Shown piece after piece: positions 17,318 to 25,990 of a DNA stretch of 64,000 nucleotides. The notes beneath the pieces are model-generated. The model worked only from the letters and a program-made list of their open reading frames with translations. It had not been told where the DNA came from and did no database searches. Positions within the stretch are counted from its first letter, which is position 1. Each line of letters opens with the position of its first letter. Location: the NCBI GenBank assembly GCA_029010495.1, contig JAQXKO010000005.1:1-64000 (forward strand). The letters are read 5' to 3'. The stretch is from Clostridiales bacterium. Lineage in GTDB: Bacteria; Bacillota; Clostridia; Lachnospirales; Lachnospiraceae. The translations under genes and the position numbers were made by a program.

Positions 17318-17887
17318 ATGGGCGAAAAAAAATATTTACTGGCTGATGTATCAAAAAAGCTTGATGTGCCGTCATATATGTTACGATATTACGAGGATTC
17401 ACTTTCAATAAGTATTCCGAAAGATGAAAGAGGACTGCGATATTACACAAAGCACGAGGTTGAGCTTTTGTCCTCTGCAATAATGCTTAACAGAAAGGGC
17501 TTTACGATACCTGCACTCAGGATAATTATGAATGATATCCATCGTATTAAAAAACTGCCGCCCGACAGGCTTTTGGAGTTGCGCGACAGACTGGAAGCAT
17601 GCACAGGCAGGGCAGAGGAAAACAGTATTGCGGAAAGGACTGAAAAAAATGAGCTCAGCACAAACGAACCGGACAATGAAAAGATGGAAAGATTTAGAAG
17701 CATAATGACCGGAATCATGCTTGATGCACTTAAAATCAATAATGAAGAGCTTGTGAATCATATAAACTACGGCGTCGGAAATATGGTTGAGCGTGAGATA
17801 GGATACATGATGACAAAAAAAGAAGAGGCAGATGAGGAGCGCTTTAAAAAGGTCGACAGAATGTTAAGGGAAATAAGCTCAAAATAA
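17318..17887 (+). CDS. MerR family transcriptional regulator
   Basis: The 189-residue protein starts with a MerR winged helix-turn-helix: YLLADVSKKLDVPSYMLRYY near residues 5-25, then RGLRYYTKHEVELLSSAIML near 43-62. The second half is charged and helical, without the cysteines of metal sensors or a known drug-binding domain. The target is unknown; MerR proteins of this class often control their own gene or a neighbour. AGGAGG precedes the start. It is flanked by terminators on both sides, so it is monocistronic. It is not adjacent to the MerR-type promoter at 6834, and a link between the two is not supported. Confidence 0.88.
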   Translation: MGEKKYLLADVSKKLDVPSYMLRYYEDSLSISIPKDERGLRYYTKHEVELLSSAIMLNRKGFTIPALRIIMNDIHRIKKLPPDRLLELRDRLEACTGRAEENSIAERTEKNELSTNEPDNEKMERFRSIMTGIMLDALKINNEELVNHINYGVGNMVEREIGYMMTKKEEADEERFKKVDRMLREISSK

Positions 17888-17934
17888 GTATATTTGTACG
17901 CTTAATAATTATAAAATTACATATTTTATATGGG

Positions 17935-17970
17935 GCATAACCTGCGGTATTGCAGGCTATGCTTTTTTTG
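17935..17970 (+). terminator. Terminator of the MerR regulator gene
   Basis: GCATAACCTGC and GCAGGCTATGC pair with one mismatch across six bases and are followed by seven T. Confidence 0.9.
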
Positions 17971-18154
17971 CTTTTTATATGTCGATTTGAGTCGAAAAAA
18001 GAATTAAAATAATTGATTTTTGTCAATAAAAGTAGTAAAATTAAATAATCAGTAAATGGGGTATAATTTACTTAATTGGGGATTACGATTTGTCTTTTGC
18101 TTTGGCAAAGAGGATTCGGCGATTCTTTTGAAAAAGAAAGAGAGGCCAGAAAAA

Positions 18155-21118
18155 GTGAAAGAGTTCAAAAAAGAAAAGAGAAGGATATTAGTTATCGAGG
18201 ACAACACTCTTAACCGTGAAATGTTAAAAGAGATTCTGTCAGATGAGTATGATGTTATCTGTGCAGAAAACGGCAGGGAAGGTCTTGATATTCTTCGTAA
18301 GCAGGCGCATGGTATTTCCGCTATAATGCTTGACATAGAGATGCCTGTGATGAATGGGTATGATTTTTTGAAATATGTTATTAACGATACAGTCTATTGC
18401 AAAATACCTGTTATTGTCGAAACTGTTCTTGACAGTGTGGAGGAAGAGGAAAAATGTCTGGAGTTAGGAGCAGCAGACTTTATTACAAAGCCTTATAATC
18501 CAAAGCTCATTCTGATGAGAGTCAGAAACATAATCAAACTTATTGAATGTGATCATATTATTTCTGAGCTTGAGGTAGATGCACTTACGGGCTTTAAAAA
18601 CCGTAAGGCATACTATGAAGCAATACGTGAAATTGAGAACGACCCCGTAAAAAGTGCCGGCGCGCTGGGTATTGTATTTGCGGACGTTAACGGGCTTAAA
18701 AGAGTCAATGACATGGAAGGTCATGAAGCAGGCGACAGACTGTTGGCAGATATTGCAAATACTCTGGCAGAGGTGTTTGTCGGTGCTGATAAATATCGTA
18801 TCGGCGGCGATGAATTTGTAATCATTGATTACGAAAAGGATAAGCATTTTTTTGAACAGAAGATTGACGAACTGCGTACAAAGTGGCAGGAAAGACAGTC
18901 TGCAGCAATCGGAAGCATTTGGCTTGAACATGCCCAGGACCTCGAAGAGAATATCGCGATTGCCGACAAGGAAATGTACCGAGACAAGAGCAGGTATTAT
19001 GAAAAGAAAATCCATGACCGCAGACAAAACAATAATTCAGGCGTGGAGGAATATATAAGACAGGCTGAGAGGCTCGCAAGGGAAATTCAGGAGGAGAGCA
19101 TTATCTCAGGAGCACTCAGTAAGGAATACAGCAGCCTGTTTAAAATAGATGCGGAGACAGGTAAGATATCACTTTATCGTACCGACGGCATAGGCATGAG
19201 TCCTCAGGTTTTGGAAAAGCTCCTTGTGGAAGATGAGTATGAAAGTGTACTGATGAAATATATTGACACATTTGTTGTTGAGGAGGACAGAGCCAGACTC
19301 AGAGAGCTGGGCAGACTTAATGTGCTTCATGAACGTGTTCCGGAAACCGGTCTTTATAAGATGGGCTACAGAAGGGATATGAACGGTATTATTTCATACT
19401 TTGAGATGAATGTTGCGAAAACCGTGGATAATGCGGGAAAGATAACATTTATACTCGGACTTCGAGATGTTGACGAGGAAATGCGCCGTCAGCTTAAGCA
19501 GGCCAAAAAGATAAAGATTCAGCAGGAAATAATCGAAGGCTTGGGAGCAGAGTATTATTCCGTGCTTCTTGTCGACCCTGAAACTGACAGGGTGACAACC
19601 TTCCGTGCAGAGGAAAAAGAGGGAGTGGCCATTAAAGAGTTTTTCAGACGATACGGAAACTGCTGGTCTAAAGGCATTTATTCATATGGCTGTGAGATGA
19701 TTGCAATGTCCGGCAGAAGTGAATTTTGTGAAAAGCTATCTTTGGATTATATCAGAGCAAATGATAAAGATTATTCCTTTTCCTATGAAAAGCTGACGGG
19801 TGAGGATACGATTTATCTTCAGGCAACAGTGACATATGTACGTGATAAGGACGGAAGCCTTGCAGTAGTTATCGGAACCCGCAATGTAGATGATTTGATA
19901 AAAAAGGAAAAAAGGCAGGAAAGAATGCTTCAAAAGGCACTTGAGGACGCAGAAGCAGCAAATAAGGCCAAGACTGATTTCCTTTCAAAGATGTCTCATG
20001 ACATACGTACGCCGCTTAACGGCATTATGGGACTTCTCGAGATGGACGAAAGACATCCGGATGACAGAGAACTTATTGAGGAAAACAGAGGCAAGATTAA
20101 GGTAGAGCTAAAGCATCTTAATTCACTTTTAAATGATATCCTGCAGCTGTCAAAGCTTGAAAACAGTAATTCTGCACTATCAGAAGAAATGTTTAATCTG
20201 AATACTCTTGCGGAAGATATAATTACAATGGTTGCGGTCGAAGCGAATGAACACGGTATTGAATTTCATTATGGCGATTACAGTCAAAAATTTGTGGTAC
20301 CGGTTGTCTGGGGAAGTCCTGTTCATTTAAGACAGATATTTCTAAATATTTTCAGTAATGCAATTAAGTATAACAAGCCGGGAGGAAGTATATCCTGCGT
20401 GGCTCAGTGCGAAGCAATGAACGATAAGACGGTTACATATACATGTACCGTTAAAGATACCGGCATAGGTATGAGCAAAGAGTTTATTGAGCACATTTTT
20501 GAGCCGTTCACACAGGAAAGAAGCGATGCCAGAAGCACCTATCAGGGAACAGGTCTTGGCATGGCGATTGTAAAATCTCTGGTTGATAAGATGAACGGAA
20601 CGATAGAAATAGAAAGCAAGGTGGGCCAGGGAACTACATTTACTGTAACCATTCCGTTTGAGATTGCAGAAGAATCATACGTCAAAAAGGAAGAGCCTGA
20701 AGGAAACATTGTGTCAATAGAAGGACTTAATATACTTCTTGTTGAGGACAATGAGCTGAATATGGAGATAGCAGAGGTGCTTTTGGAAGACGCAGGTGCC
20801 GTTGTTACAAAAGCATATGACGGTAAACAGGCTGTTGATTTATTTATCCATAAACCTGCCGGAACATTTGACGTGATATTAATGGATATTATGATGCCTG
20901 TAATGAACGGACTGGATGCTGCGCGTAGGATTCGCGGGCTGGAAAGAAGTGATGCAGGAAATATTCCGATTATTGCAATGACTGCCAATGCATTTGAAGA
21001 GGACAGACAGGCAACAAAGAATGCGGGAATGAATGCTCACATGTCAAAACCGCTGGACAGCAATGCATTACTCAAGGCAATTTCGAATTGTAGTCAGAAA
21101 TATCAGAACGGCAGATAA
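18155..21118 (+). CDS. Hybrid signalling protein: REC-GGDEF-PAS-like-histidine kinase-REC
   Basis: The 987-residue protein starts with a receiver domain (ILVIEDN, phospho-Asp in IMLDIEMPVMNG), then a GGDEF domain with the intact motif RIGGDEFV (near residue 214), so c-di-GMP synthesis is likely. Two sensor-like segments (about 315-600) with no clear ligand follow, then HisKA with FLSKMSHDIRTPLNGIMG (His near 614), an ATPase with NAIKYNKPGG and GTGLGMAIV, and a second receiver (ILLVEDNELN, VILMDIMMPVMNG). No transmembrane helix is visible, so it is cytosolic. A longer ORF begins at 18056, but a TATAAT box lies at 18061 within it; the GTG at 18155 behind AGAGG is a better start. Confidence 0.9.
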   Translation: MKEFKKEKRRILVIEDNTLNREMLKEILSDEYDVICAENGREGLDILRKQAHGISAIMLDIEMPVMNGYDFLKYVINDTVYCKIPVIVETVLDSVEEEEKCLELGAADFITKPYNPKLILMRVRNIIKLIECDHIISELEVDALTGFKNRKAYYEAIREIENDPVKSAGALGIVFADVNGLKRVNDMEGHEAGDRLLADIANTLAEVFVGADKYRIGGDEFVIIDYEKDKHFFEQKIDELRTKWQERQSAAIGSIWLEHAQDLEENIAIADKEMYRDKSRYYEKKIHDRRQNNNSGVEEYIRQAERLAREIQEESIISGALSKEYSSLFKIDAETGKISLYRTDGIGMSPQVLEKLLVEDEYESVLMKYIDTFVVEEDRARLRELGRLNVLHERVPETGLYKMGYRRDMNGIISYFEMNVAKTVDNAGKITFILGLRDVDEEMRRQLKQAKKIKIQQEIIEGLGAEYYSVLLVDPETDRVTTFRAEEKEGVAIKEFFRRYGNCWSKGIYSYGCEMIAMSGRSEFCEKLSLDYIRANDKDYSFSYEKLTGEDTIYLQATVTYVRDKDGSLAVVIGTRNVDDLIKKEKRQERMLQKALEDAEAANKAKTDFLSKMSHDIRTPLNGIMGLLEMDERHPDDRELIEENRGKIKVELKHLNSLLNDILQLSKLENSNSALSEEMFNLNTLAEDIITMVAVEANEHGIEFHYGDYSQKFVVPVVWGSPVHLRQIFLNIFSNAIKYNKPGGSISCVAQCEAMNDKTVTYTCTVKDTGIGMSKEFIEHIFEPFTQERSDARSTYQGTGLGMAIVKSLVDKMNGTIEIESKVGQGTTFTVTIPFEIAEESYVKKEEPEGNIVSIEGLNILLVEDNELNMEIAEVLLEDAGAVVTKAYDGKQAVDLFIHKPAGTFDVILMDIMMPVMNGLDAARRIRGLERSDAGNIPIIAMTANAFEEDRQATKNAGMNAHMSKPLDSNALLKAISNCSQKYQNGR

Positions 21119-21217
21119 TACACAAAACTTGTGAATAATATTCAGGAGTTATATGATATGTACAGTCGGGTCTGTAAAAAGATATTATCCGTTATAGGGA
21201 GATAAATTGCATAAGAA

Positions 21218-21266
21218 AACGGTCATACAGCTGAGTAATTCTTCTGTATGACCGTTGTTTCTTTTT
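21218..21266. terminator. Bidirectional terminator between hybrid kinase and ferredoxin
   Basis: AACGGTCATACAG and CTGTATGACCGTT form a perfect 13-bp stem. T-rich tails are present on the + strand and, more weakly, on the minus strand. It separates two convergent genes. Confidence 0.88.
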
Positions 21267-21340
21267 GACAGAACAAATCTGATGATTTACCATGTCCGGG
21301 TAAACGCACGAAGCGTCTACTTATAATTGTTTAATCTTTA

Positions 21341-21511
21341 TTATGCCTCTGTAATTGAGTCTGTAGGACATGCAGCTGCACAAGAACCACAATCAAGACA
21401 TGCATCAGCATCGATTACAAACTTGTCAGCACCCTCACTTATAGCGCCTACAGGACACTCACCTGCACATGCACCGCAAGATACGCAACCATCGTTAATA
21501 ACATAAGCCAT
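21341..21511 (-). CDS. 2[4Fe-4S] ferredoxin, 56 residues
   Basis: Reading the minus strand from 21511 gives a 56-residue protein starting MAYVINDGCVSCGACAGECP and containing a second CLDCGSCAAACP block. These are the two CxxCxxCxxxCP motifs of a clostridial two-cluster ferredoxin, a soluble low-potential electron carrier for pyruvate:ferredoxin oxidoreductase, hydrogenase and similar enzymes. AAGGAGGATCC lies 7 bases upstream of the ATG. It stands alone between terminators, convergent with the hybrid kinase gene and divergent from mecA. Confidence 0.96.
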   Translation of the reverse strand: MAYVINDGCVSCGACAGECPVGAISEGADKFVIDADACLDCGSCAAACPTDSITEA

Positions 21512-21704
21512 TGATGGATCCTCCTTTTTCTAATATTTGCTAACATTGTAATATAATAATTTCGTAAAAACAAGACATAAATAATAAAATTTATGTGAAA
21601 AAGCATAAAAAAAGTTAATTTTGAGGTTGTTTTAGGTTAAAATGAGCTTTATTATACATTTAAAAATAAAAAATGTGGCTAAAACGTGAAAATTTTTGCA
21701 AGTA

Positions 21705-21733
21705 TTGACAATAATAGTGAAAACAAGTATACT
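21705..21733 (+). promoter_or_regulatory. Strong promoter of mecA
   Basis: TTGACA, 17 bases, TATACT, near consensus, ending 28 bases before the mecA start. Confidence 0.85.
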
Positions 21734-21761
21734 TTGATAATAAAAAGATTATAGAGGCAGT

Positions 21762-22532
21762 ATGAAAATAGAGAAAATCAGTAAAAATAAAATCAGATGC
21801 ACGCTCACCAGTGAAGATCTTGCTGAACGTAAGATTAAAATCAGTGAACTCGCATATGGCTCAGAAAAAGCAAAAAAGCTTTTCAGGGATATGTTGGAAC
21901 AGGCTGCCATAGAGTGTGACTTCGAGAGCGATGAAATGCCTATTATGGTTGAGGCTATACCTACGTCCAAAGACTCTCTCGTTCTGTATATTACTAAAGT
22001 TGAAAACCCTGACGAATTTGATACGCGGTTTTCTGACTTTACCCCCGCAGAGGTGCCGGCGGAGGAACAGGATGCCGTACCCGAAGAAGATATTTTCAGC
22101 GGTACAGCTCTCGAATCAATGGATGATAATACAAAAAATGCGATTAAAAATATTGTCAGCAGATTCAAGGAAAAGTATGGAGATAATGCAGAGGTTTATG
22201 TTGATTCTAATAAAAAGACTGAATCGCAGCCGCAGCCTCAGATTATCAACAGGGCTTTCATTTTCGATAATGTAGAGGCGCTCACAAGGTATGCTGCAAT
22301 CGCCAGCCATAATTATAAGGGTACCTCAATGCTTTTCAGAGAACCGGCAGACGGAAGGTATTTCCTTGTATTATCAACAAAAAATACACAGCCTGCTCAG
22401 TTTACAAATGCATGCAACGTTGCATGCGAATTTGCGGGTGAGGTCAGAAATGCGAACCTGTCATATTACACCGAGCACTACAAATGCATAATTAAAAATG
22501 ATGCAATAGGCGTGCTTTCCGTGTTTATGTAA
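21762..22532 (+). CDS. mecA: Adaptor protein MecA
   Basis: MecA-family adaptors deliver substrates to the ClpCP protease and help assemble the ClpC hexamer. The 256-residue protein has the typical N-terminal substrate-binding segment (MKIEKISKNKIRCTLTSEDL, then ERKIKISELAYGSEKAKKLF), an acidic linker around 95-125 (EVPAEEQDAVPEEDIFSG), and a C-terminal ClpC-binding domain with FDNVEALTRYA near 170. The length is slightly above the usual 220. The DUF1858 gene follows after 21 bases, suggesting one transcript. ClpC itself is not in this window. Confidence 0.92.
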   Translation: MKIEKISKNKIRCTLTSEDLAERKIKISELAYGSEKAKKLFRDMLEQAAIECDFESDEMPIMVEAIPTSKDSLVLYITKVENPDEFDTRFSDFTPAEVPAEEQDAVPEEDIFSGTALESMDDNTKNAIKNIVSRFKEKYGDNAEVYVDSNKKTESQPQPQIINRAFIFDNVEALTRYAAIASHNYKGTSMLFREPADGRYFLVLSTKNTQPAQFTNACNVACEFAGEVRNANLSYYTEHYKCIIKNDAIGVLSVFM

Positions 22533-22553
22533 ATATATTATGGAGGATTTATT

Positions 22554-22754
22554 ATGGAAATTTCAAAGGATATTTTAATCGGTGATTTATTACAGATAGA
22601 TATGGGTGTCATTCCTGTTCTTCTCGAACATGGTATGGGCTGCGTAGGATGTCCGTCTGCACAGGCTGAGTCAATTGAGGAAGCAGCTTTTGTTCACGGC
22701 ATTGATCCTGATGAGCTTACTGCTGCCATCAACGAGTATCTTGCAGATAAGTAA
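22554..22754 (+). CDS. DUF1858 domain protein
   Basis: The 66-residue protein carries the DUF1858 pattern: [40 protein letters not shown] and HGIDPDEL. The Cys-x-x-Cys in GCVGCP could bind a metal or react in redox chemistry; in related proteins the domain accompanies hybrid-cluster and iron-sulfur repair proteins. Function is not established. TGGAGG precedes the start, and it is followed directly by a terminator and repeat copy 2. Confidence 0.88.
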   Translation: MEISKDILIGDLLQIDMGVIPVLLEHGMGCVGCPSAQAESIEEAAFVHGIDPDELTAAINEYLADK

Positions 22755-22781
22755 GGCTTTATATCTACTTTGAGTTCACAG

Positions 22782-22807
22782 TCCCCGGTATGTACCGGGG
22801 ATTTTTA
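22782..22807 (+). terminator. Terminator of the mecA-DUF1858 transcript
   Basis: TCCCCGGTA and TACCGGGGA form a 9-bp stem followed by TTTTTATT. Confidence 0.88.
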
Positions 22808-22820
22808 TTGGAATGTATAG

Positions 22821-23004
22821 CCCCGCTCTATACATCAATACGCACATGAGCACTTAAGCGTTAGCCCACTCATGTGCTTAATTGAGTGTATCGCGGGGCT
22901 TATTTATTAGTGATAATAAAGTTTGCCGGTGCGATATAAAGGTGCAGTCACATATCCGGAGCAGCAAACGGTACTTTTATAAGCCCGGATAGTGTGACGC
23001 ACCG
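22821..23004 (+). repeat. Structured intergenic repeat, copy 2
   Basis: The second copy of the element at 12093. CCCCGC and GCGGGG bound the first half; here the inner stem is GCACATGAG/CTCATGTGC, different from copy 1. In the second half CACATATCCGG pairs with CCGGATAGTGTG inside the CGGTGCG/CGCACCG arms. A further partial copy of the final segment (CCCGGAC to GTGTGAAAGCGG) continues to about 23051. Like copy 1 it begins within about 20 bases of a terminator. Confidence 0.75.
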
Positions 23005-23069
23005 AACTTATTTCCCGGACTTCTTACCGCCGGGACAGTGTGAAAGCGGCGTTATTTTCCGCACAATGG

Positions 23070-23098
23070 TTGCAAAACGAGAGTATCTGTTATATAAT
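23070..23098 (+). promoter_or_regulatory. Promoter of the patatin-like gene
   Basis: TTGCAA, 17 bases, TATAAT. Transcription would start near 23105, which rules out the in-frame ATG at 23040. Confidence 0.75.
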
Positions 23099-23132
23099 TA
23101 TTTTATTATTTTTTGGAAAGAGAAGATTAGCT

Positions 23133-23984
23133 TTGAAAACAGGTTTGATTTTGGAAGGCGGGGCCATGCGCGGCATGTTTTCCGCCGGAGTTACTGATGT
23201 TATGATGGAAAACGGCATCAACTTTGATGGCGCAATAGGAGTTTCCGCAGGGGCTGCATTCGGCTGCAATTACAAGTCAGGGCAGACAGGCAGAGCCATC
23301 CGTTACAATATGAAATATTGCAATGATCCACGCTTTTCGGGAATGTCCAGTCTGATAAAGACAGGGAATATCTTTAATACCGATTTTGCGTACGGTGAGC
23401 TTCCGCTAAATCTTGACCCATTTGATTTTGAGGCATATGAAAATAATCCAATGTCATTTTATGTGGTATGTACCGATGTTGAAACCGGAGAACCGGTTTA
23501 TCATGAATACCGGGGCTTTAAGGATTGCGGATTTGACTGGATCAGGGCCTCAGCGTCGATGCCCGTAGTGTCACGTATTGTGGAGATTAAGGGAAGAAAA
23601 CTGCTTGACGGAGGTATTGCGGATTCGGTTCCTGTTAAATATTTTCAAAGCATCGGATATGATAAAAATGTAGTTGTTCTTACACAGCCGTCAACATACA
23701 TAAAAAAGAAAAACAGTCTTATGCCTGTTATCAGACTTATGTACAGAAAGTATCCACAGCTTGTCCGATCAATGGCAAACCGCCACATTGTTTACAACAA
23801 TACTCTTAAATATATTGAAAAACAGGAACGTGAGGGAAAGCTTTTTGTAATTCGCCCGGACAGCGCGCTTAACATCCGGAGAATCGAAAAAAATCCTGAA
23901 AAGCTTAAGGAAATATATGAAATCGGAAGAAATACGGCTGTTTCGCTGCTGCCTTCCCTAAAAGAGTATCTTTGCATTTCCTGA
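23133..23984 (+). CDS. Patatin-like phospholipase, YjjU/RssA-type
   Basis: The 283-residue serine hydrolase has the oxyanion loop EGGAMRG near residues 8-14, nucleophile motif GVSAGA (Ser near 36) and the DGG motif with catalytic Asp in LLDGGIADSVPV near 175. The family releases fatty acids from lipids, but the bacterial members' real substrate is mostly unknown. The start is TTG at 23133 behind GGAAAGAGAAG, chosen because the promoter at 23070 lies inside the longer ORF that begins at 23040. No signal peptide is seen, so it is cytoplasmic. Confidence 0.9.
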   Translation: MKTGLILEGGAMRGMFSAGVTDVMMENGINFDGAIGVSAGAAFGCNYKSGQTGRAIRYNMKYCNDPRFSGMSSLIKTGNIFNTDFAYGELPLNLDPFDFEAYENNPMSFYVVCTDVETGEPVYHEYRGFKDCGFDWIRASASMPVVSRIVEIKGRKLLDGGIADSVPVKYFQSIGYDKNVVVLTQPSTYIKKKNSLMPVIRLMYRKYPQLVRSMANRHIVYNNTLKYIEKQEREGKLFVIRPDSALNIRRIEKNPEKLKEIYEIGRNTAVSLLPSLKEYLCIS

Positions 23985-24084
23985 TGAGAGTATTAAAGCC
24001 GGTAATGCAGGCGGTATAAACTCAAGACCGCCGATGGCGTCTGAAAAAACTACATAAATAAACGTAAAATAAGAGGGAGAAAAT

Positions 24085-24681
24085 ATGAAACAAAAACTGC
24101 TGAACATCTTTTTGATACTGTTGGGAACAGGTCTTCTGGCATATCTTGGCATCAGCTCATATCTGGAACTTACCAACAAGGAAGATACATATGATATGAC
24201 TATTATTGAAGCCTGCAAAATTGTGGAAATGAAGCATTCGATAAACGGTCTGATTCCTATGGGAACCGATTATTATTATCTTGGTATCGATAAGGAAACA
24301 TATGATGCCTACATTATAAAGGGATCAAAGAAGTGGCTTGAGGATAATTTTGACGTTTATTTTCAGGCAAAAGATTCCGATGGCGTTAAAATAAAGGGTC
24401 TTGCCAAGACTCTTCATGATTATGACACTGAAAGTGCCGTTGCAAGGCAGCTTGCCCAATTGGAGGGACTTGATTTGCCGCTTGGCGTAAAGGGCTATAT
24501 AGATATGGGATATAAGACAAAAGCTTATTTAAAGATTATTGATTTTGTATTAATCATTTTTTCAATTGCATATGGAATTAACGTAATAAAAAGAAATGAA
24601 CAGGGTTCGGCATTACTCGATAAAATTTGGATTGTTACCATTATCGTTGCCTGTGTTTTAATGCTGTTTGCAATCAGATAA
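24085..24681 (+). CDS. Uncharacterised membrane protein, three helices
   Basis: The 198-residue protein is not recognised. It has one transmembrane helix at about residues 6-24, a soluble domain of about 120 residues (YYYLGIDKETYDAYIIKGSKK and WLEDNFDVYFQAKDSDGVKI are its most distinctive parts), then two helices at about 153-168 and 181-197. AGAGGGAGA precedes the start. It lies 100 bases behind the patatin-like gene on the same strand and might share its transcript. Composition matches its neighbours. Confidence 0.8.
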   Translation: MKQKLLNIFLILLGTGLLAYLGISSYLELTNKEDTYDMTIIEACKIVEMKHSINGLIPMGTDYYYLGIDKETYDAYIIKGSKKWLEDNFDVYFQAKDSDGVKIKGLAKTLHDYDTESAVARQLAQLEGLDLPLGVKGYIDMGYKTKAYLKIIDFVLIIFSIAYGINVIKRNEQGSALLDKIWIVTIIVACVLMLFAIR

Positions 24682-24867
24682 ATTCAAATTTTGACAAAAC
24701 ATAAGGGTCAGACAGGATAGTCAGGTACAGTTTGCGTCAGGATATAAAAGCGTGAGTTTGAGTCGTAAAATGACTTAAAATATGTCTTTTTGAAATATTT
24801 TTCCGCTTGATGTATTTTTTGAAAATCAAATCTTGAAAAAAATGTGTTTTTGGAATATTCTTTAATT

Positions 24868-24893
24868 GTAAATATTGAAATAATAATATTTAC
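24868..24893. promoter_or_regulatory. Operator-like inverted repeat ahead of the dehydrogenase
   Basis: GTAAATATT and AATATTTAC are perfect inverse copies 8 bases apart, 25 bases before the gene start and just before its ribosome site. It resembles a repressor site. Confidence 0.4.
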
Positions 24894-24918
24894 GACATTG
24901 TTAAAACGGAGGTGTTTT

Positions 24919-25722
24919 ATGGAACGATTAAAGGATAAAGTAGTAATTGTTACGGGTTCTACAAGCGGTATCGGTATCGGCATTGCAAAGCTTTGTGCAA
25001 AGGAGGCTGCACAGGTAATCATAACCGGACGTAATGTGGAGCGCGGTAATAAGGTAGTTGCCGATATTGAGGCAGAGGGCGGCAAGGCATGGTTCCATGC
25101 GTTTGATCTGACTGATAATGCTTCAATGCATGCACTTGTTAATGATGTTGCTGAAAAATTCGGACGTATTGACGTTCTTATCAACAATGCAGCCGGCATG
25201 GGTATGAAGGACGGACGTGTTGACGAGCTTTCTCTTGAGGAGTTTAATGCGGTCGTTGCTACTGATCTCGGCGGCACATTTAATATGATTAAAGAGGTAT
25301 TGCCATTCCTTTTGAAAAATGAAAAGGGCGGCAGTATTGTAAATATCGGCTCTATGGCCAGTGTGGGAGGAGATCTCGGCACTATTGCCTATGCATGTGC
25401 AAAGGCAGGTGTGGACAAGCTGACAGAATATGTGGCATGTATGTACGGACCAAGCGGTGTACGTTGTAACTGCGTTCGTCCGGGTCTCATTATTACTCCA
25501 CAGAACGAATCACGTGTACCTGACGTGCTTAAGGATATCTTCCTTTCCAATATTCTCGGAAAACGCTATGGTGCGCCTGAGGATATCGGTCATCTCTGCG
25601 TATATCTTGCAAGCGATGAGGCAGAGTATATGAATGGTCAGATTCTTACCTGCGACGGCGGTCTTAACTCACATACAACGACGGTAGCACAGTTCCGTAA
25701 GCTTTCCGGACGTACATGGTAG
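24919..25722 (+). CDS. Short-chain dehydrogenase/reductase
   Basis: The 267-residue classical SDR has the cofactor motif TGSTSGIGIGIAK near residue 13, NNAAG near 90, catalytic Ser in IVNIGSMASVG and the YxxxK pair in YACAKAG near 158. It should oxidise or reduce an alcohol/ketone with NAD(P). The run LIITPQNESRVPDVLKD near 195 is where substrate is chosen, but I cannot infer the substrate. The ATG at 24919 is taken over one 75 bases upstream because CGGAGGTG lies 7 bases before it. The gene is monocistronic with a terminator. Confidence 0.93.
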   Translation: MERLKDKVVIVTGSTSGIGIGIAKLCAKEAAQVIITGRNVERGNKVVADIEAEGGKAWFHAFDLTDNASMHALVNDVAEKFGRIDVLINNAAGMGMKDGRVDELSLEEFNAVVATDLGGTFNMIKEVLPFLLKNEKGGSIVNIGSMASVGGDLGTIAYACAKAGVDKLTEYVACMYGPSGVRCNCVRPGLIITPQNESRVPDVLKDIFLSNILGKRYGAPEDIGHLCVYLASDEAEYMNGQILTCDGGLNSHTTTVAQFRKLSGRTW

Positions 25723-25762
25723 AAGTCTGATGCTTCAGATGTAAAATAATAATGATTTTTAA

Positions 25763-25804
25763 AACATCCTGTTACGGATTTTTCTGTGGCAGGATGTTTT
25801 TTGT
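25763..25804 (+). terminator. Terminator of the SDR gene
   Basis: AACATCCTG and CAGGATGTT pair across 18 bases and are followed by TTTTTTG. Confidence 0.85.
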
Positions 25805-25836
25805 TGATTAACCGGTGGTTAAGGTGCTATATTATT

Positions 25837-25904
25837 GGTACATATATTGCGGATGAAGCGTTTCATTACCGGTACATGTGTTACGGATGAAGCGTTTCAT
25901 ATAC
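25837..25904 (+). repeat. Two tandem 34-bp repeats
   Basis: GGTACAT, then GATGAAGCGTTTCAT recurs twice head to tail with a unit of exactly 34 bp and about seven differences. The core ATGAAGCGTTTCAT is nearly palindromic, so each unit offers a dyad to a DNA-binding protein. Confidence 0.7.
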
Positions 25905-25990
25905 AGCGTGACATTATGAAGACGTTTTTTGCAGAGGAAAGACAAGGATGTGTCTTGAAAACTAGTGATATTTGATACAGGGAGAGCTTT

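Noticed and set aside
22994..23197. A 67-codon ORF overlapping the start of the patatin-like gene.
   Set aside because: It is in another frame, begins inside the repeat element and lacks a ribosome site.
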